Assembly: GCA_018136815.1 (NCBI GenBank)
Contig: CM030937.1
Location: forward strand, 690,553-754,552
Source: Isochrysis galbana
Taxonomy: Eukaryota > Haptophyta > Isochrysidales > Isochrysidaceae
Length of the DNA: 64,000 nt
Direction: 5' to 3'
Part shown: positions 1 to 10,578 of the stretch, piece by piece
Layout: each line of letters starts with the position of its first letter
Position numbering within the stretch: position 1 is the stretch's first letter
The notes under the pieces: model-generated
The model's database searches: none
Told to the model about the DNA's origin: nothing
Seen by the model: only the letters and a program-made list of their open reading frames with translations
Made by a program: the position numbers and the translations under genes

Positions 1-138
1 TCTCGAGACATCTCTTTGGCGAAAATCCGCCCAAATGTCTAAAAGAATGTCTAGACATTTCTGCCAAGCCCTAGCGCTAGTCCCGTTCCTTTGCCGCGCC
101 GCGACCCATAAAAATTTGTTAAAAATTAAATTATGTTA

Positions 139-470
139 TGTCGAACACGCGATGACTACAGGCTCATAGGCAGAGGGCCGTTCGATCGAGCCGGCAGCTG
201 ACGCGGTCGTGGAAGGATCGTTGTTTGTTGCTTGCGGGAAGATGTTTGAAAGGTCGTAGTAAGAGTCGGGTCTGACAGTGTCTGCCATCGAGCGCTACGA
301 GCGATGAAGTAGACTGAAGGTCGGAGGATTGCGACGCGTGGCGTCGGAGAGTAGAGATGATGCTAGCTAGCGAGCTAGTGGAAGAGAAGGAGAATGAGAA
401 TGAGAGCTTCTTAGGTCCGAGGTAGACACGGGAGACTACAGCACATGGACTCAAAAAGTCTGAGGGCGCA
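139..470 (-). repeat. Repeat R2, copy 1 (5' fragment of a coding mobile element)
   Basis: Near-identical to 47253-47600 in the same orientation. On the minus strand both copies contain the same short reading start (MADTVRPDS...) running about 50 residues before the shared sequence stops at exactly the same point, just after CGCGTGTTCGACA. At the other end (about 470) the homology is broken by the R5 retroposon. It is probably the 5' leader and first coding exon of a mobile element; the rest of the element is absent. The family is not recognised. Confidence 0.6.
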
Positions 471-965
471 GAACCCAGAGGCTCGGGAGCGCCAGCGAGG
501 GAGAGGCAGGGGAGGCCATGGCCCAGCCCCCGGCCAACCTCCTCTGCCCCCTGAGCTGGCCTCCAGGGGCCGCCAGAGGGCAGCTGGAGGCCTGCCGCAG
601 GCGCGCCATCGCGCGTGCCGCAGGAGAGGGGAGAGAGAGCGCGGAGAAGGGGGTGGGCGCGAGCGAGAGCTCCGCCCACCGGAAAATCGGTAAGTCTCGC
701 GCCTGTTTACAGGATAAGACGAGACAGAGTCGGCCGCCCACTCGGAGACACAGGAGGAAGGGGGGGGAAAGATCACCGGGGGGGGGCGCGGGCCACCGGA
801 CCATATCTAAGCCGTCCACCCCAATCCCCCTAGTAGTGTACGGGGGGAGCCGCCTGATGGCGGGGGGAGAAGGGCCGGGGAATGGGGGTGTAGAGAGTAT
901 GCTACGTGCTACTTGTAGCAGTGGGTAGTGGTTCCATTCGCCGCTAGTGCGGTAAGACTATTAAA
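470..965 (+). repeat. R5 retroposon, 5'-truncated copy
   Basis: About 500 bp similar to 35715-36205, in the same orientation and sharing the 3' end (GCGGTRAGACTATTAA followed by an A/T run). The copy lacks the first 250 bp of the 35.47-kb element and lies inside an R2 copy. This is the pattern expected of a 5'-truncated retroposon insertion. The several ORFs through it on both strands are GC-driven artefacts. Confidence 0.6.
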
Positions 966-1944
966 AGGTTTTTTTTAGAATCGCAAACAACTTCATCTAA
1001 AACAAAAAGGTCGATCGCGGATGCGACACTCAGCCCCTGCCAGCAGGCAGGGGCTGAGGATGAGCAGTGTGCAGGCCCACACAGGGGTTGTCTGCGATGG
1101 AGGAAGGGGGGAGCGCGGCCCCCATGACCCTATCAGTTTTACTCATAGTTGGTGGACACCAAGAACGAGCGAGGCTTGACGGCCCCAATGCTGTCCTGCA
1201 AGCACGGCCATGAGCAGTGCCTCAGGCTCAGGGCACTGCTCGGGGTGTGAGGGTGTGTGTGTGTGTTCGCTCGGAGAGCGCGCGGCGCGCGCGCGTGTAT
1301 TGGCGCGGTGGCGCGGTGGCGGCAAGAAGCGTGCGGCGGCGCGAGAGAGTGGAGAGTGGTGAGTGGTGCGCGCGCGCGCGCAAAAGTTCGCCTGTGTCGT
1401 CGTGTGGCGGTTGGCGCCGAGCCACGCGCGCTTTCGTGCGAACGCATCTCCCAGCGCGCACAGTAAAAGTGTATGTACAGTACTGTACAGTCATATTTGA
1501 TGACTACATTTTCTATTTTGAGGTTGGTTGGTTGGTTGTTGGTTGGCAGGCCAATTTGGGGGATTTCGGCAAAGGTGTCCGGTCAAATTCTTCGGTGCCC
1601 CGCCCCTTGGTGAACCCCCTGCAACCTGCAACCCCCCCCGCCGAACTCCTCGGCTTGAGCTGCCGTTTCACCGATCACTTGGAGCAGAAGCCTAGAGACG
1701 AGCTCCCCCCGCCGTTTCTCTACTCCCGCATTCAGGTTCGTCGTGGCGCTGTGCCGGCGGCGGCCGCGACCCTGAGGCCGATCTGTGTAGAGAGACCTGC
1801 TCGGCTTGAGCTGACGTTTCAAGAATCGCTTCGAGTAAACTGGACAGAAGGTTCGCTGCGCGCGGCCGTCCCGCGGGCAATGCAACCCTGATGACGGGCG
1901 GCTGCAACACTGATGACGAGGCGAGATCGCAGCCGCGACAGCCG
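966..1944. other. Gene-free stretch
   Basis: Contains a short inverted pair around 1033-1055 (GCCCCTGCC/GGCAGGGGC), a GT/GC microsatellite at 1245-1390 and unassigned sequence. Overlapping ORFs in several frames have no recognisable protein character, so I call no gene. Confidence 0.5.
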
Positions 1945-2452
1945 TCGCCGCCGCCCCCCCCCCCCCTTCTCTCTTCCCCCCCCCCCCCCCCCCCTCTCCC
2001 CGTCTCCCTTCCCCCCCCCCCGGGATCTCCACCTCGCTGGCCGGGTCTCGGCCACGGAATCTCGAGATCCGTTACCTCCCCCGCGCCTCCCCCCACCCAC
2101 GCACGCCCCCCCCCGCGCGCGCCCTCCGGTTCGCGCGAGAAAGCCGAGCGCGCCCGCCCGTTTCGCCTCTCCTCTCTCCCTTCTTCTCTCTCCCTTCTTC
2201 TCTCTCCCTTCTTCTCTCTCCCTTCTTCTCTCTCCCTTCTGCTCCGCCGCCGCTTCTCTCCTCGTGGCTCTTCTTTCTCTCGTCCTCTCTCTTGCAAGGG
2301 AGAGAAAATGAGACCCCTCGGCGGAGAAATGAAGGGAGACGACGTGTAGAACAACCGAGAAGAAGGAGAGAGAGAGAGAGAGGTGCCGCGCGGGTGAGGA
2401 GATTCTGCACCTCCCCAGAGAGAGATAGGAAAAGAGGTAAGCTAGCCAGATC

Positions 2453-2500
<48 letters not shown>

Positions 2501-2890
2501 AGAGAGACACAAGCAGCAGAGCGAGATGAGGGCTGAGTACACGTTTACACACAGCGAGGGAACTCTCCCTTTCTCACCCCTGCTCTCTCTCTCTCTCCCC
2601 TGCTGGCCACCATCTCCTCTCCTCGTCCCTTCTCTCCCCCCGTCCTCGCACCCTCGACAACTACTTCTCTCTCCCCCTTCTCTCTCTCCTCTCCCCCCCC
2701 CTTCCCCGTGTCTTTCTTCCCCCACACTCTCCCACTTCTCTTTGCCGCCCCCCCCCCCCGGTCCCACCCACCCATAATCCCCCCTCTTCTCGCTTCCCCT
2801 GGGGCCTTTCGTTTCCTCCCACCACCCCTCGCCCTTCTCCCCCCTACACACTCCCCCCTCTCCCCCCCGCCCCCTCCCCCCTCGCCACAC
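1945..2890 (+). repeat. Polypyrimidine (CT/C-run) tract with an internal (GA)n block
   Basis: Almost uninterrupted C and T on the plus strand at 1948-2310 and 2560-2890, with a purine (GA)n block at 2360-2510. It ends about 20 bp before the ATG at 2911. Similar sense-strand tracts precede many other ORFs in this window, so it may be promoter or 5'-UTR sequence. Translated Ser/Pro/Leu- or Arg/Glu-rich ORFs here are artefacts of the repeat. Confidence 0.7.
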
Positions 2891-2910
2891 TCGCTACACT
2901 CGCTTGACCC

Positions 2911-3462
2911 ATGATGGCGTCCGAGCCCGTCAGCGTGCGCAGCTTCCGCACGGGCTCCTCGTTCGCTCTCTTCGAGGCCGCCACGGGCACGACCAACTCA
3001 CCGGGCGTTACAGTAGCAAAAGAGGTCTCGATCCCATGCCCCAACGCTCTCGAACGAGCGAGGGCGGAATCTTTCTATAACAGCCTCCGCAAGTCTGGCT
3101 CGGACGAGGAAGGGGAGCCCGATGACGAGAACTGCTCGCCGAGTATTGCAAACCAGGGTGACAGCTGCGAGAACGGGGGAAAGCACGCGCTCGAGATGCT
3201 GCATGTCGATGACTACTGCTACCTCCGCCAGACTGCCTTCTACAAGCGCGTGAAGATTGAGCGGGACGGCGGGTACTGCAAGATCGAGGGCGTAGGCGAG
3301 GGTGTAATCATAAGTACAAAATCCTTCCGTGAAGACCGGTACTCTGTTAAGCTCACGCTCCGGACGAGCACCGGCATCAAAGACTGCGTCTTGAGGTGCC
3401 CTACTCAGGCAGTATACAACAACCTGTGTGCGGTCGGCTCCTCCTTGACCATGGCCATATGA
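2911..3462 (+). CDS. Hypothetical protein, probably the 5' exon of a longer gene
   Basis: The open frame starts at the first ATG after a long polypyrimidine tract and encodes up to 183 residues, with no family I recognise. It has an acidic stretch (about residues 66-80), then a Lys/Arg- and Tyr-rich part with beta-like alternation (about 105-165), and no signal peptide or membrane span. Possible donors lie near 3394 (GAG|GTGCCC). Further protein-like sequence follows to 4252 in changing frames, so the true product may be longer and the printed stop may lie in an intron. Codon use and composition look coding. Function unknown. Confidence 0.45.
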   Translation: MMASEPVSVRSFRTGSSFALFEAATGTTNSPGVTVAKEVSIPCPNALERARAESFYNSLRKSGSDEEGEPDDENCSPSIANQGDSCENGGKHALEMLHVDDYCYLRQTAFYKRVKIERDGGYCKIEGVGEGVIISTKSFREDRYSVKLTLRTSTGIKDCVLRCPTQAVYNNLCAVGSSLTMAI

Positions 3463-3479
3463 GGAATACCCTAGAAAGT

Positions 3480-4252
3480 AGGGGGCACGACTTCACAGTA
3501 CAGATAGAGCATGCTCGTCTCAATCGGGCTGGACCTCGAATGCCACCTCGTCACGTTCGAACACCGAGGTCATTGGGACGGCGCACCTGCCAAATGTCTT
3601 GACATGCGCATTGCTTGCATCTCTGATTGATATCACAACGTGGATAGACTTTGGACGCACTCAGAACAATGTGGCACACATGCTGCCATCACTCAGCCAT
3701 CGTTCACGACTATGATTTACGTTTTGGGTCTGTGGCAGGCACCCGCGGAATCCCCGTTTATGCCGAGCAGCCAATCTGCTCGAATTACTACCGCAACACA
3801 CACACCTTGTTCATCCTTGCCAGAGGATTTTGAATAGGGTCTAGTCCTCTCCATGAGCGATGGCATTCCTGCTGCTATTGACGTGGCCGGAGTAGAACAA
3901 CTAGATTGACGACCGCAGAGATGGGAAGAGCTCCAAGGATACCAAAGCACAACATCGTCAAGATCAAATTGCATGATCAGTTGACCTGTGATGGTTTGGT
4001 CGAATCGCGGAGGGTTGCGAACGCCACGCGCCCTTTGCTTTGGTCAGGTGCCCTGAATGCACGCCTATCCCGGTGCACACTTTTCTTGAGATGGTCGCCG
4101 TCGCTTTGTGTCCCGTGAAGAAGTGCTGCTATGCGTTTTACTCGCGGAATCCAATGCTCGGAGCTCGAGCCTTGGGGACCGTTGCTGTCCTCTATGTTGG
4201 GCAATCGGAGCAATGCGTCATCTACGAAGGCATTGATACGGCTTCGTGCTAG
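3480..4252 (+). pseudogene. Coding traces in several frames downstream of the 2911 ORF
   Basis: Protein-like segments occur one after another in different plus frames: about 3510-3600 (DLECHLVTFEHRGHWDG), 3603-3708 (LLASLIDITTWIDFGRTQNN), 3705-3830 (DYDLRFGSVAGTRGIPVYAE), 3906-4040 (IPKHNIVKIKLHDQLTCDG) and 4043-4252 (RCPECTPIPVHTF..., ending at TAG). Either the gene starting at 2911 is spliced with very short introns, or this is a frameshifted remnant. No family is recognised. The last segment has CPEC and a CPVKKCC cluster that could bind metal. Confidence 0.35.
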
Positions 4253-4542
4253 CACAAGCATGGGCGTCTACGCGTTCCCAGAACGCACAGCCTTCTCCTG
4301 ATTCACGGTGCGAGCTTCTGATATTCAATGGTGTAAGTGTAGTGTGCATAATGGCCATGTGCGAGTACGTGTGTGTGTAGTATGTGACGTGTGGTCAATT
4401 GATGATTCATGATTGATGCTACTGGACGACTCAATGGTAAAGTGGTCCTTTAGGGACCCGAGCTTGGCATACGTCATAGACAGCAGATGCAGCCTAGGTG
4501 AGCGCCCTCCGCACCGGGCCGCTTGGCCTAGGGGGGCTGCAA

Positions 4543-4700
4543 CCAACAACTAAGTTTGCTATAGCCTTAGTTGCGGCATGGAGCGCGCCGACGCGGCTCT
4601 TCTCTCGGTCGGCCCGCCCGCCCAGGGAGCGCCTCCAGTCCCCATGGAGTAATGAAGCGACCGCGTCCGCCAGCGGGGGCCGAGCAGGTGAGCGCGACCC
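4543..4700 (+). repeat. Repeat R1 copy
   Basis: Begins with CAACTAAGTTTG..., the family's end sequence, followed by CATGGAGCGCGCCGACGCGG and the conserved GCGACCGCGTCCGCCAGC block. It matches 33296-33460 in the same orientation, and 6735-6905 and 59985-60100 inverted. Non-coding; family class unknown (SINE- or MITE-sized, about 170 bp). Confidence 0.6.
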
Positions 4701-5261
4701 CGGTCGCGCCGCATGGCCCGCGGCTCCGGCCACACCACACACAGCAGACAGCAGCCATGCGCCTGCCTTTTTGGCCCCCCCCATCCATGGGGGACAGCAA
4801 GCTGCATGCTTCACGCCGACAGCACAAAGCCCGCATGGCCACACATCCACATCCACAGGGCATGCCTGATGGCGGAGGCCTCTCCCGCCTCGGCGACGGG
4901 GCAGCGCGACCCGAGACCGGGTGGCCCTTATTTATGTATGGGCACATACAGCACGGCAAGGGAAAGAGAAAGAGAGTGGGGGAGCGAAGGCACATAAAGG
5001 CGATGTTGTTAAGGATGTAGTGGACACCGTGCCCGTAGTAGTTGTTAGCCCAGGATCTTCAAATGCATTTCTTGCTCGAGGTCCGCTCCAACTCCTGCCC
5101 TTGCCTGCCCTCTTAACCCCAGGCTCTTAACCCCCCCCCCACACCCACACACACCCCACACACATACAAGGCCCAAGGTAGTTCACATGGCGGCTGAACC
5201 CCCCGATACCCGATCGATACCGAAAAAATAGGACTGATGGGAGGAAGCTGACGAAAGGGGC

Positions 5262-5665
5262 GTCAGTCAACTAAGTTTTTACTTAGTTCGCCCATGCCCA
5301 TGCCCATGGGGGTCACGAGCCCCCCCCTCTCTCTCTCCACTCTCCACTCCTCCCCCGCCATGAAGGAGGAACCACCCATGCTCCCATGCTCCCGGCAAGC
5401 CTAATGGCTCATTCATGGCTTGTCAGGAGCACACTTCCCTGTTGGCCCATTCTCTTCCTGACAGGCTCGCCTGTCTCGCTCGCCCTGGCCTGCCGTGGCC
5501 AGCAGCCCATCGCTCCACCCCCCCCCCTCCCCCCCGTGGTCGGCAGACAGACAGGTGCAGAGTGGGGGCCCCAGAGGCTCAGGAGCGCCAGCGAGGGAGA
5601 GGGAGAGGCAGGGGAGGCAAGGGCCTAGCCCCAGCCTCCTTTCCCCCCTGAGGTGCTGAGGTGTA
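5262..5665 (+). repeat. R5 copy, 5' part
   Basis: Starts with the same end as R1 (CAACTAAGTTTTTACTTAG) and continues as the 5' half of the element at 35467-36218: CCCATGGGGG, CACGAGCCCCCC, a CATGCTCC...GGCAAGCCTAATGGC block, then the GGAGCGCCAGCGAGGGAGAG core. It is truncated at the 3' side near 5660. Confidence 0.6.
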
Positions 5666-5989
5666 CTATCACTTAGCTCTTGGGCTACCTTTCTTTCTTC
5701 TCTCTTCTCTCAGTCTCCTTCTCTCTCTACCTCAGTGCCCGGAACCTCTTTACTTGGGCAACCGACAACCGAGCGCTTCGTCGCTTACAATCAATGCTGC
5801 GCCACGGATGCTGCGCCGCCGCCGCTGCGCGGGCGTGTCCGCGCTCGATGGGACCATGCTACTCCCCGTGCACGTCTCTTTCGACGGAACGCAACTATCG
5901 TTATAAACGATAGGGTCATGGAGCGCGCCTCGCTCCCACCCGCGTTCCCCGCCCACCCCACCGCGCCGACCGACCACGACATGCCGCAA

Positions 5990-6265
5990 ACGACCCACTG
6001 CCAGTGCCATGCCAACCCAGGTCCCCGCGAGCCACGGCCCGAGCCGAGCCCACAAAGCCATACGGACAGCACACCATCAGACACCCCACAACACACCAGC
6101 ACAGCCCAACCAGGACAGCCAAAAGCACATGCACCACCAGAACCACAGAGTTTTGTCTCCCATAGGGAAAGCCTTCGGGCTGGGCCCCTACACTGCCGAG
6201 GCACTGACCACGTGCGCAAGCACGGGGCACAAGCCCGGCCGGTCGACAAGACCACCATCAATACG
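5990..6265 (+). repeat. Repeat R6, copy 1 (inverted copy at 60105-60440)
   Basis: GGAAAGCCT, CCCCTACACTGCC and GGCACTGACC follow each other here with the same spacing as in the reverse complement of 60130-60220, with weaker similarity on both sides. The long Pro/His/Thr-rich ORF across 5735-6430 is probably not a real gene because the related copy does not keep its frame. Confidence 0.45.
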
Positions 6266-6734
6266 GTTGTGGTGTCATGCAGCAATACCTGTATGACCGA
6301 CCAAAGTGGCAACCTTGCGCATGCGCAAAGTGCGGCAAATGCCTCAAGAGAACCGTGCAAGCATCCCAACCCAGGCGCGCACACCACGCGCAGCCGGGAC
6401 GGAGCATACAAGGGCTCACATAGCACATAGTGCTCTCACAGTCACCCACAGACACACCATCAACAAGCCCACAGAGGACACATGGCGCAACACAACTCAC
6501 GACAGAGGGAGCCGTGAGAGACTCCCCCCCCAAGACACCCTCCGACCTCGCCGCCCCGCCCGACTCGCGAGAAACCGATCCAACACTTCCCGCCCTGCAA
6601 ACCCATGCAGACAACCCGTGTCGGCGGCCTCTCCTAAGTAGTCGGTGCGGTGTGAAGCCATATATTGTTGAACTTTTTGGGAGCGAAGGGAACCAAGGGC
6701 GGTGTCGGCGAAGAGGTAGGATTACCTAGATATA

Positions 6735-6905
6735 GTAGGTGTTAGCCCAGAATCTTCAGATTTTTTTTTGCTGATGGACGCGGTCGCTTTGCCAGCGACT
6801 GCTCCATGGGGTACCCGGGGGGGGCTCCTCGGCGGGGGGACCCAAAGGAGAGAAGAGCCGCGTCGGCGCGCTCCATTGCAACCAAGTATAAACTTAGTTG
6901 ATGAT
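6735..6905 (-). repeat. Repeat R1, apparently complete copy
   Basis: Runs from GTTAGCCCAGAATCTTCAG at 6741 to AAGTATAAACTTAGTTG at about 6901. Both ends recur elsewhere: the TCTTCAG end near 5045, 38750 and 60505, the other end at 4543, 5262, 33296, 35467 and 60064. The body carries CCATGGGG and GGCGCGCTCCAT blocks. It has no coding capacity. This copy best defines the family length, about 170 bp. Confidence 0.6.
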
Positions 6906-7206
6906 GCGCATGGAATTCCTTTTGAACGAAAACGCACACCTTGCATTTTTCAAGCGAGCATTTCCACCAGCCTAAAAGCAGCACAAAAACCCGCCCTGAC
7001 GCAGCAACTAGCAGTCGTTCAGCCGCCCTCGGAGCTTCCGAAAGTATGCACAAGTGCATGCAGAAAATAAAACCTATGACGTGTCAATGGAACGGCTGCT
7101 TTTCGAGCGCGAATGCATCCCATGAGAGTGCGAGTAAGCACGGGCAACCTTTCTTCTTTGTACCGGGCATAAGGCATCAAAACCAAGAGAAATCGACACC
7201 ATAGTC

Positions 7207-7908
7207 TCATCGGCGCTTGCCAATGTTCTGCACCTCCGCCTCAAACAGGAAGACCGCATTATATCCAGGCTGCAAGCCGTTCCCGGTCAGCAATTTATGG
7301 TAGCGTTCCATACGCTGTTTTCCAGCGAAGTTCGTTGGCTTCGGCTTCCAATCGGAGGTGCCAAACCCCAACGCGGGCGTCACCTCAATGAGACGCACAG
7401 ACCCGCGCTTAGCACCAATCAAAGCGCGCTCAACGGCGATGGGTACATCATGCCTGCCAAGTTGAACAGTATAGGTATCGCCGCCATCGCGGGCACCGGG
7501 CTCGCGACTGGGGACACCGTACATGAAGTTGCCTGAACCCGTGTACACGGAAAATGACAGCTCCAACGTGTCTCCTTCTCGCACCTTCGCCTCGCCCGAT
7601 CCGCGCGATCGCTCACGGTACGAAATGCCATCCCCCAACCGAACGACCGGCCCGCGCTCCTCTTCCAGCTTTGCGAAGCGAGCCTCCCCAGCCTCGCGGC
7701 ATTCCTCTACATTGGAGCACTTGGCCTTGCGTGCGGAGGGTATGCCGAGCACAGGCTGAGCAAGCAGGCCACTGCAAATGGCCGCGCCCGCTCCCACGCC
7801 GATGCGGACGTTCTGATGCAACAAGAGCCGTCGGCGTACACCATACGCGACGGCGCCGCCCAGATGCGCCAGGGCCAGCAGCATTCCTGCTGCCCAGTGC
7901 GGACGCAT
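7207..7908 (-). CDS. FKBP-type peptidyl-prolyl cis-trans isomerase-like protein, probably plastid (thylakoid lumen)
   Basis: 233 residues from the first ATG (7908). The N-terminus has a hydrophobic signal-like segment (about residues 6-22), an Arg-rich stretch, then a second hydrophobic segment (about 35-50), as expected for a bipartite or lumen address in a complex plastid. The C-terminal 150 residues read as an FKBP fold: VREGDTLELSFSVYTGSG, a central VPIAVERALIGAKRGSVRLI segment matching the FKBP 'W.g...gM..G..R.i.iP' region, and a final NAVFLFEAEVQNI strand. The usual active-site aromatic residues are only partly kept, as in many plant lumenal FKBPs, so isomerase activity is uncertain. 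An upstream exon cannot be excluded. Confidence 0.75.
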   Translation of the reverse strand: MRPHWAAGMLLALAHLGGAVAYGVRRRLLLHQNVRIGVGAGAAICSGLLAQPVLGIPSARKAKCSNVEECREAGEARFAKLEEERGPVVRLGDGISYRERSRGSGEAKVREGDTLELSFSVYTGSGNFMYGVPSREPGARDGGDTYTVQLGRHDVPIAVERALIGAKRGSVRLIEVTPALGFGTSDWKPKPTNFAGKQRMERYHKLLTGNGLQPGYNAVFLFEAEVQNIGKRR

Positions 7909-8037
7909 CAGCGCCGCCCCTCGTCGCGGCAACCCCGGAGCGAGCCGACACTCCTCTCTCGTAAAAATATGAGTGGGCAGTACTACTAAAAGTAAAAGAA
8001 ACCCAATGAAGATTCAGGGCTATTTCCATGATCTACC

Positions 8038-8215
8038 GTGGCCGGGGCCACGGGCCGTGTCGGGCGGATGCGAGTCGCACGCACCTGCTCGGCCTCTGAC
8101 GGTGGGCGCGGCCGCTTAGCCAGGGACTGCTCCATGGGGACAGAGGGGCCGCCCTCGGCGGGGGGGCCGAAGGCGAAGGCCTGTCGGAGCGAAGCTCGTT
8201 TCCTCCTTGGAAACG
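8038..8215 (-). repeat. Diverged R1 copy
   Basis: GACGGTGGGCGCGGCCGCTT, then GCCAGGGACTGCTCCATGGG and GGGGGGCCGAAGGCGAAG, parallel 6775-6855. The terminal motifs are missing. It lies within 8.0-8.7 kb, where I see no gene. Confidence 0.4.
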
Positions 8216-8784
8216 AGTCGCGAGGGCGCACCACCTACAGTGAGTGAGTGGGAGACGAAGGAACAAAGGTAGCTCAGCAGAGGCATGGTGGGCGGTGGGC
8301 GAGGGCGTCGAGAACTCGAGAATTGCTCACCGGCCACGGCAGTGGTCCGTGGTCCGGCAGTGGTCCAAGCAAGATAATGTGCCACCATGCTGGCCTCGCG
8401 ACTTCCTCTCTCTCCCGGTCCACCGCCAGAGCCCCTACTCCTACTCCTCTCGCCTCGCGCTATTGTCAGATTTTTGTACAGCCGTTTTGGGCCCGCTCCC
8501 GCTCCACCTGCTGCGACGGTCGTGTGAGAACGACGCGTGACGCGTGGACGCGTGCGCGACGGAGCAACGCTGGCAGTGCGGTGTGCCTGCGGTTCTGGTT
8601 CAGTCTCACCTGTGGGAGCCCTGTAGTGGCAGCCGGCATAGTGGCCAGGCCAGATGTGTCCGATCAGCCCGATGAAAGCGGGAGTCCTGCCGACACGTTC
8701 CACAAAAATAGAACATAGAACGTCACACTTTTGGCTTTTGGCAACGAGGGATATTTATTAGTACCACAACGTACTAGTCCATTC

Positions 8785-9015
8785 CTGCTACTGCCACTAG
8801 CCCGGTACTAACATGACAGATGGAGATGCCAGATGCCATATGACGGCCCGTAGCGCACTTGCCCGTACCCGTACCCGTACGCCTTGATGCCTGTTGCTTC
8901 TTCTGCTTCTTCTGACTTCTGACCTCTGACACAAATAGCAGACATCTGCCACTTCACACAAATCTCCCCCCTCGCAAGCCCCCGACTCCCATTCCCCATA
9001 AGTTTCAATGGGGGG
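8785..9015 (-). repeat. Repeat R3, copy 1 (inverted copy at 34250-34420)
   Basis: Shares CTAGCCCGGTACTAACA, GCGCAC.TGCCCGTAC and CACATCTCCCCCCTCGCA (approximate spelling) with the reverse complement of 34255-34415, followed in both by CTCCCATT and a short A/T-rich segment. Non-coding. A run of G (9009-9026) lies at its edge. Confidence 0.5.
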
Positions 9016-9537
9016 GGGGGGGGGGGACCCAGTGAAGCTGCCGTAGCACCGGGAAATAGAAAGCGAACACCGGGGGGAGAGGGTAGATGTCGATGTGCGG
9101 ATTGCGACAACTTTCTGTCCACTTTTAGGGTACACCTTTGCCCTTCAAATTGATCAGGCAAAACTAGGGGACGTGTCCCGACCATTCTTGTGAAATGGGT
9201 TTGGGACTTGATGGATAACCCCATCACCGCTAGATAACGACGCGCCCGCCAACTAATGTCCAGATCTAGCACACGAGGAGCACGTGGTACCACATAGCGA
9301 TTGAGCAAAGCAAAGGACGAGAAAGCGGTGCTTTGTGCTTCAGTGTTGGCAGTGTGCTCAGCTGCCACGCCCCACACAGCAACCATAGAATACTCACTTC
9401 CTATGCTATGGTTTTGTCTTGCTCTGTGGTTGTAACGCGCTAAAAATTCCCTAGAGGACTTGAGTTGCGACGTTTTTGCCTCCCCTCTTGCATATCGATA
9501 GCCTGATCCTTGTGATCTGACAGGCAGTCGTGCCCTT

Positions 9538-10578
9538 TCATTGAGTGATGAAGCGTCTTTTGACCTCACCACTAGCACTAGCTTTCGCCATCTTCTTCTC
9601 CTCTAGTAGCTGCAATCTTTCCAACTCCCGTTGAGCCTTGAGCGCTGATTCGCGAATGGCCTCCGCCTGTTGCAGCCTGACCTCGCGCTTTGCGTCTTCA
9701 ATAGCTGTCGCCTTCCTGGCCGCCTTGGCCTCCGCTTCCAGCTTCTTGGTCTCCGCCAACCGTGCAGCTTGAGCTGCCGCCTCTTGGCGCTCAGCCTCAG
9801 CAGTCTTGCGTTGCTCTATGATATCTTCCATTCGCTTCTGCTTGCGCAGCTCAGATGCCAGCTGTCCTGCGATGAAAGGTAAATTCTCGCGTCTCAGCTG
9901 CTTGGCATATTCTTCCGCCTCCTCCTGTCGCCTCAGCGCACGGTTGGCACGCTCCGCAGCCGCAGCCCGGAGCCGCTCCTTGCGACGTTTATCTGCGGCC
10001 ATGGTCTCCTTCTTGGCCTCTTCTGCCTCCTTCTTCATATCCCTTGCTGATGGGGGGTCTTGCACGTCGCGCATGAGAGAGTCTGCAGTTGGTTGCGCCG
10101 CCGACACCAGGAGCGCCCCCTCAGGCTCGCGGGTGAATAAACTGAGCCGACTGCTCAGCACTGGCTCGGGCGAGTCAACGAGGACCTCGGGCGTGATAGC
10201 GGCAGTGAATGGCTCCTCGCGGAGCAACTGCTGTGGATTGGCCTGCACTCTGGCCGCTGCCCTCCGCGTTTGGGCTGTGGCGACGGCAGGTCGTATGACT
10301 GCTGCCGGCTGTACAGTGGTGAAGCCGTCAGTGCCGACGAAGATGCCTGCCGCAAAGGCGACGACAGGCCCGACGACCGCTACTGTGCGCACGTTGCGCA
10401 GCTGCGCCCTCGCCTCCTCCTCGGCTAACAAGACTGCCTCCTGAAACTTGGCGAGCGATCGCCGCACCATGATCGCGGGAGGAGCACGGGCGGATGTTGG
10501 GGCTCGTAGTTCGCCGCCGAGCGGCATCAGGCCCAAGCTAGGCGAGAGGATGAGGAGTAGCAGCGCGAGGCGCAGCAT
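9538..10578 (-). CDS. Secreted or plastid-targeted coiled-coil protein
   Basis: 346 residues from an ATG directly after a purine-rich leader (on its sense strand). Residues 1-17 form a clear signal peptide (MLRLALLLLILSPSLG), followed by a Pro/Ala/Arg-rich transit-like stretch to about 40. A second hydrophobic segment at about 66-84 (VAVVGPVVAFAAGIFVGTDG) could be a membrane anchor. From about 185 to the end there is a long, highly charged alpha-helical coiled coil rich in Glu/Lys/Ala/Arg (ERANRALRRQEEAEEYAKQL and similar). No enzymatic domain is visible. The layout suggests a plastid membrane or lumen structural protein. Orthology is not recognised. Confidence 0.65.
   Translation of the reverse strand: MLRLALLLLILSPSLGLMPLGGELRAPTSARAPPAIMVRRSLAKFQEAVLLAEEEARAQLRNVRTVAVVGPVVAFAAGIFVGTDGFTTVQPAAVIRPAVATAQTRRAAARVQANPQQLLREEPFTAAITPEVLVDSPEPVLSSRLSLFTREPEGALLVSAAQPTADSLMRDVQDPPSARDMKKEAEEAKKETMAADKRRKERLRAAAAERANRALRRQEEAEEYAKQLRRENLPFIAGQLASELRKQKRMEDIIEQRKTAEAERQEAAAQAARLAETKKLEAEAKAARKATAIEDAKREVRLQQAEAIRESALKAQRELERLQLLEEKKMAKASASGEVKRRFITQ

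Noticed and set aside
4494-5020. Several ORFs of 80-150 aa on both strands
   Set aside because: Overlap repeat R1 and GC-rich sequence; no conserved motif.
5735-6430. 231-aa Pro/Thr/His-rich ORF
   Set aside because: Overlaps repeat R6, whose other copy does not conserve the frame.
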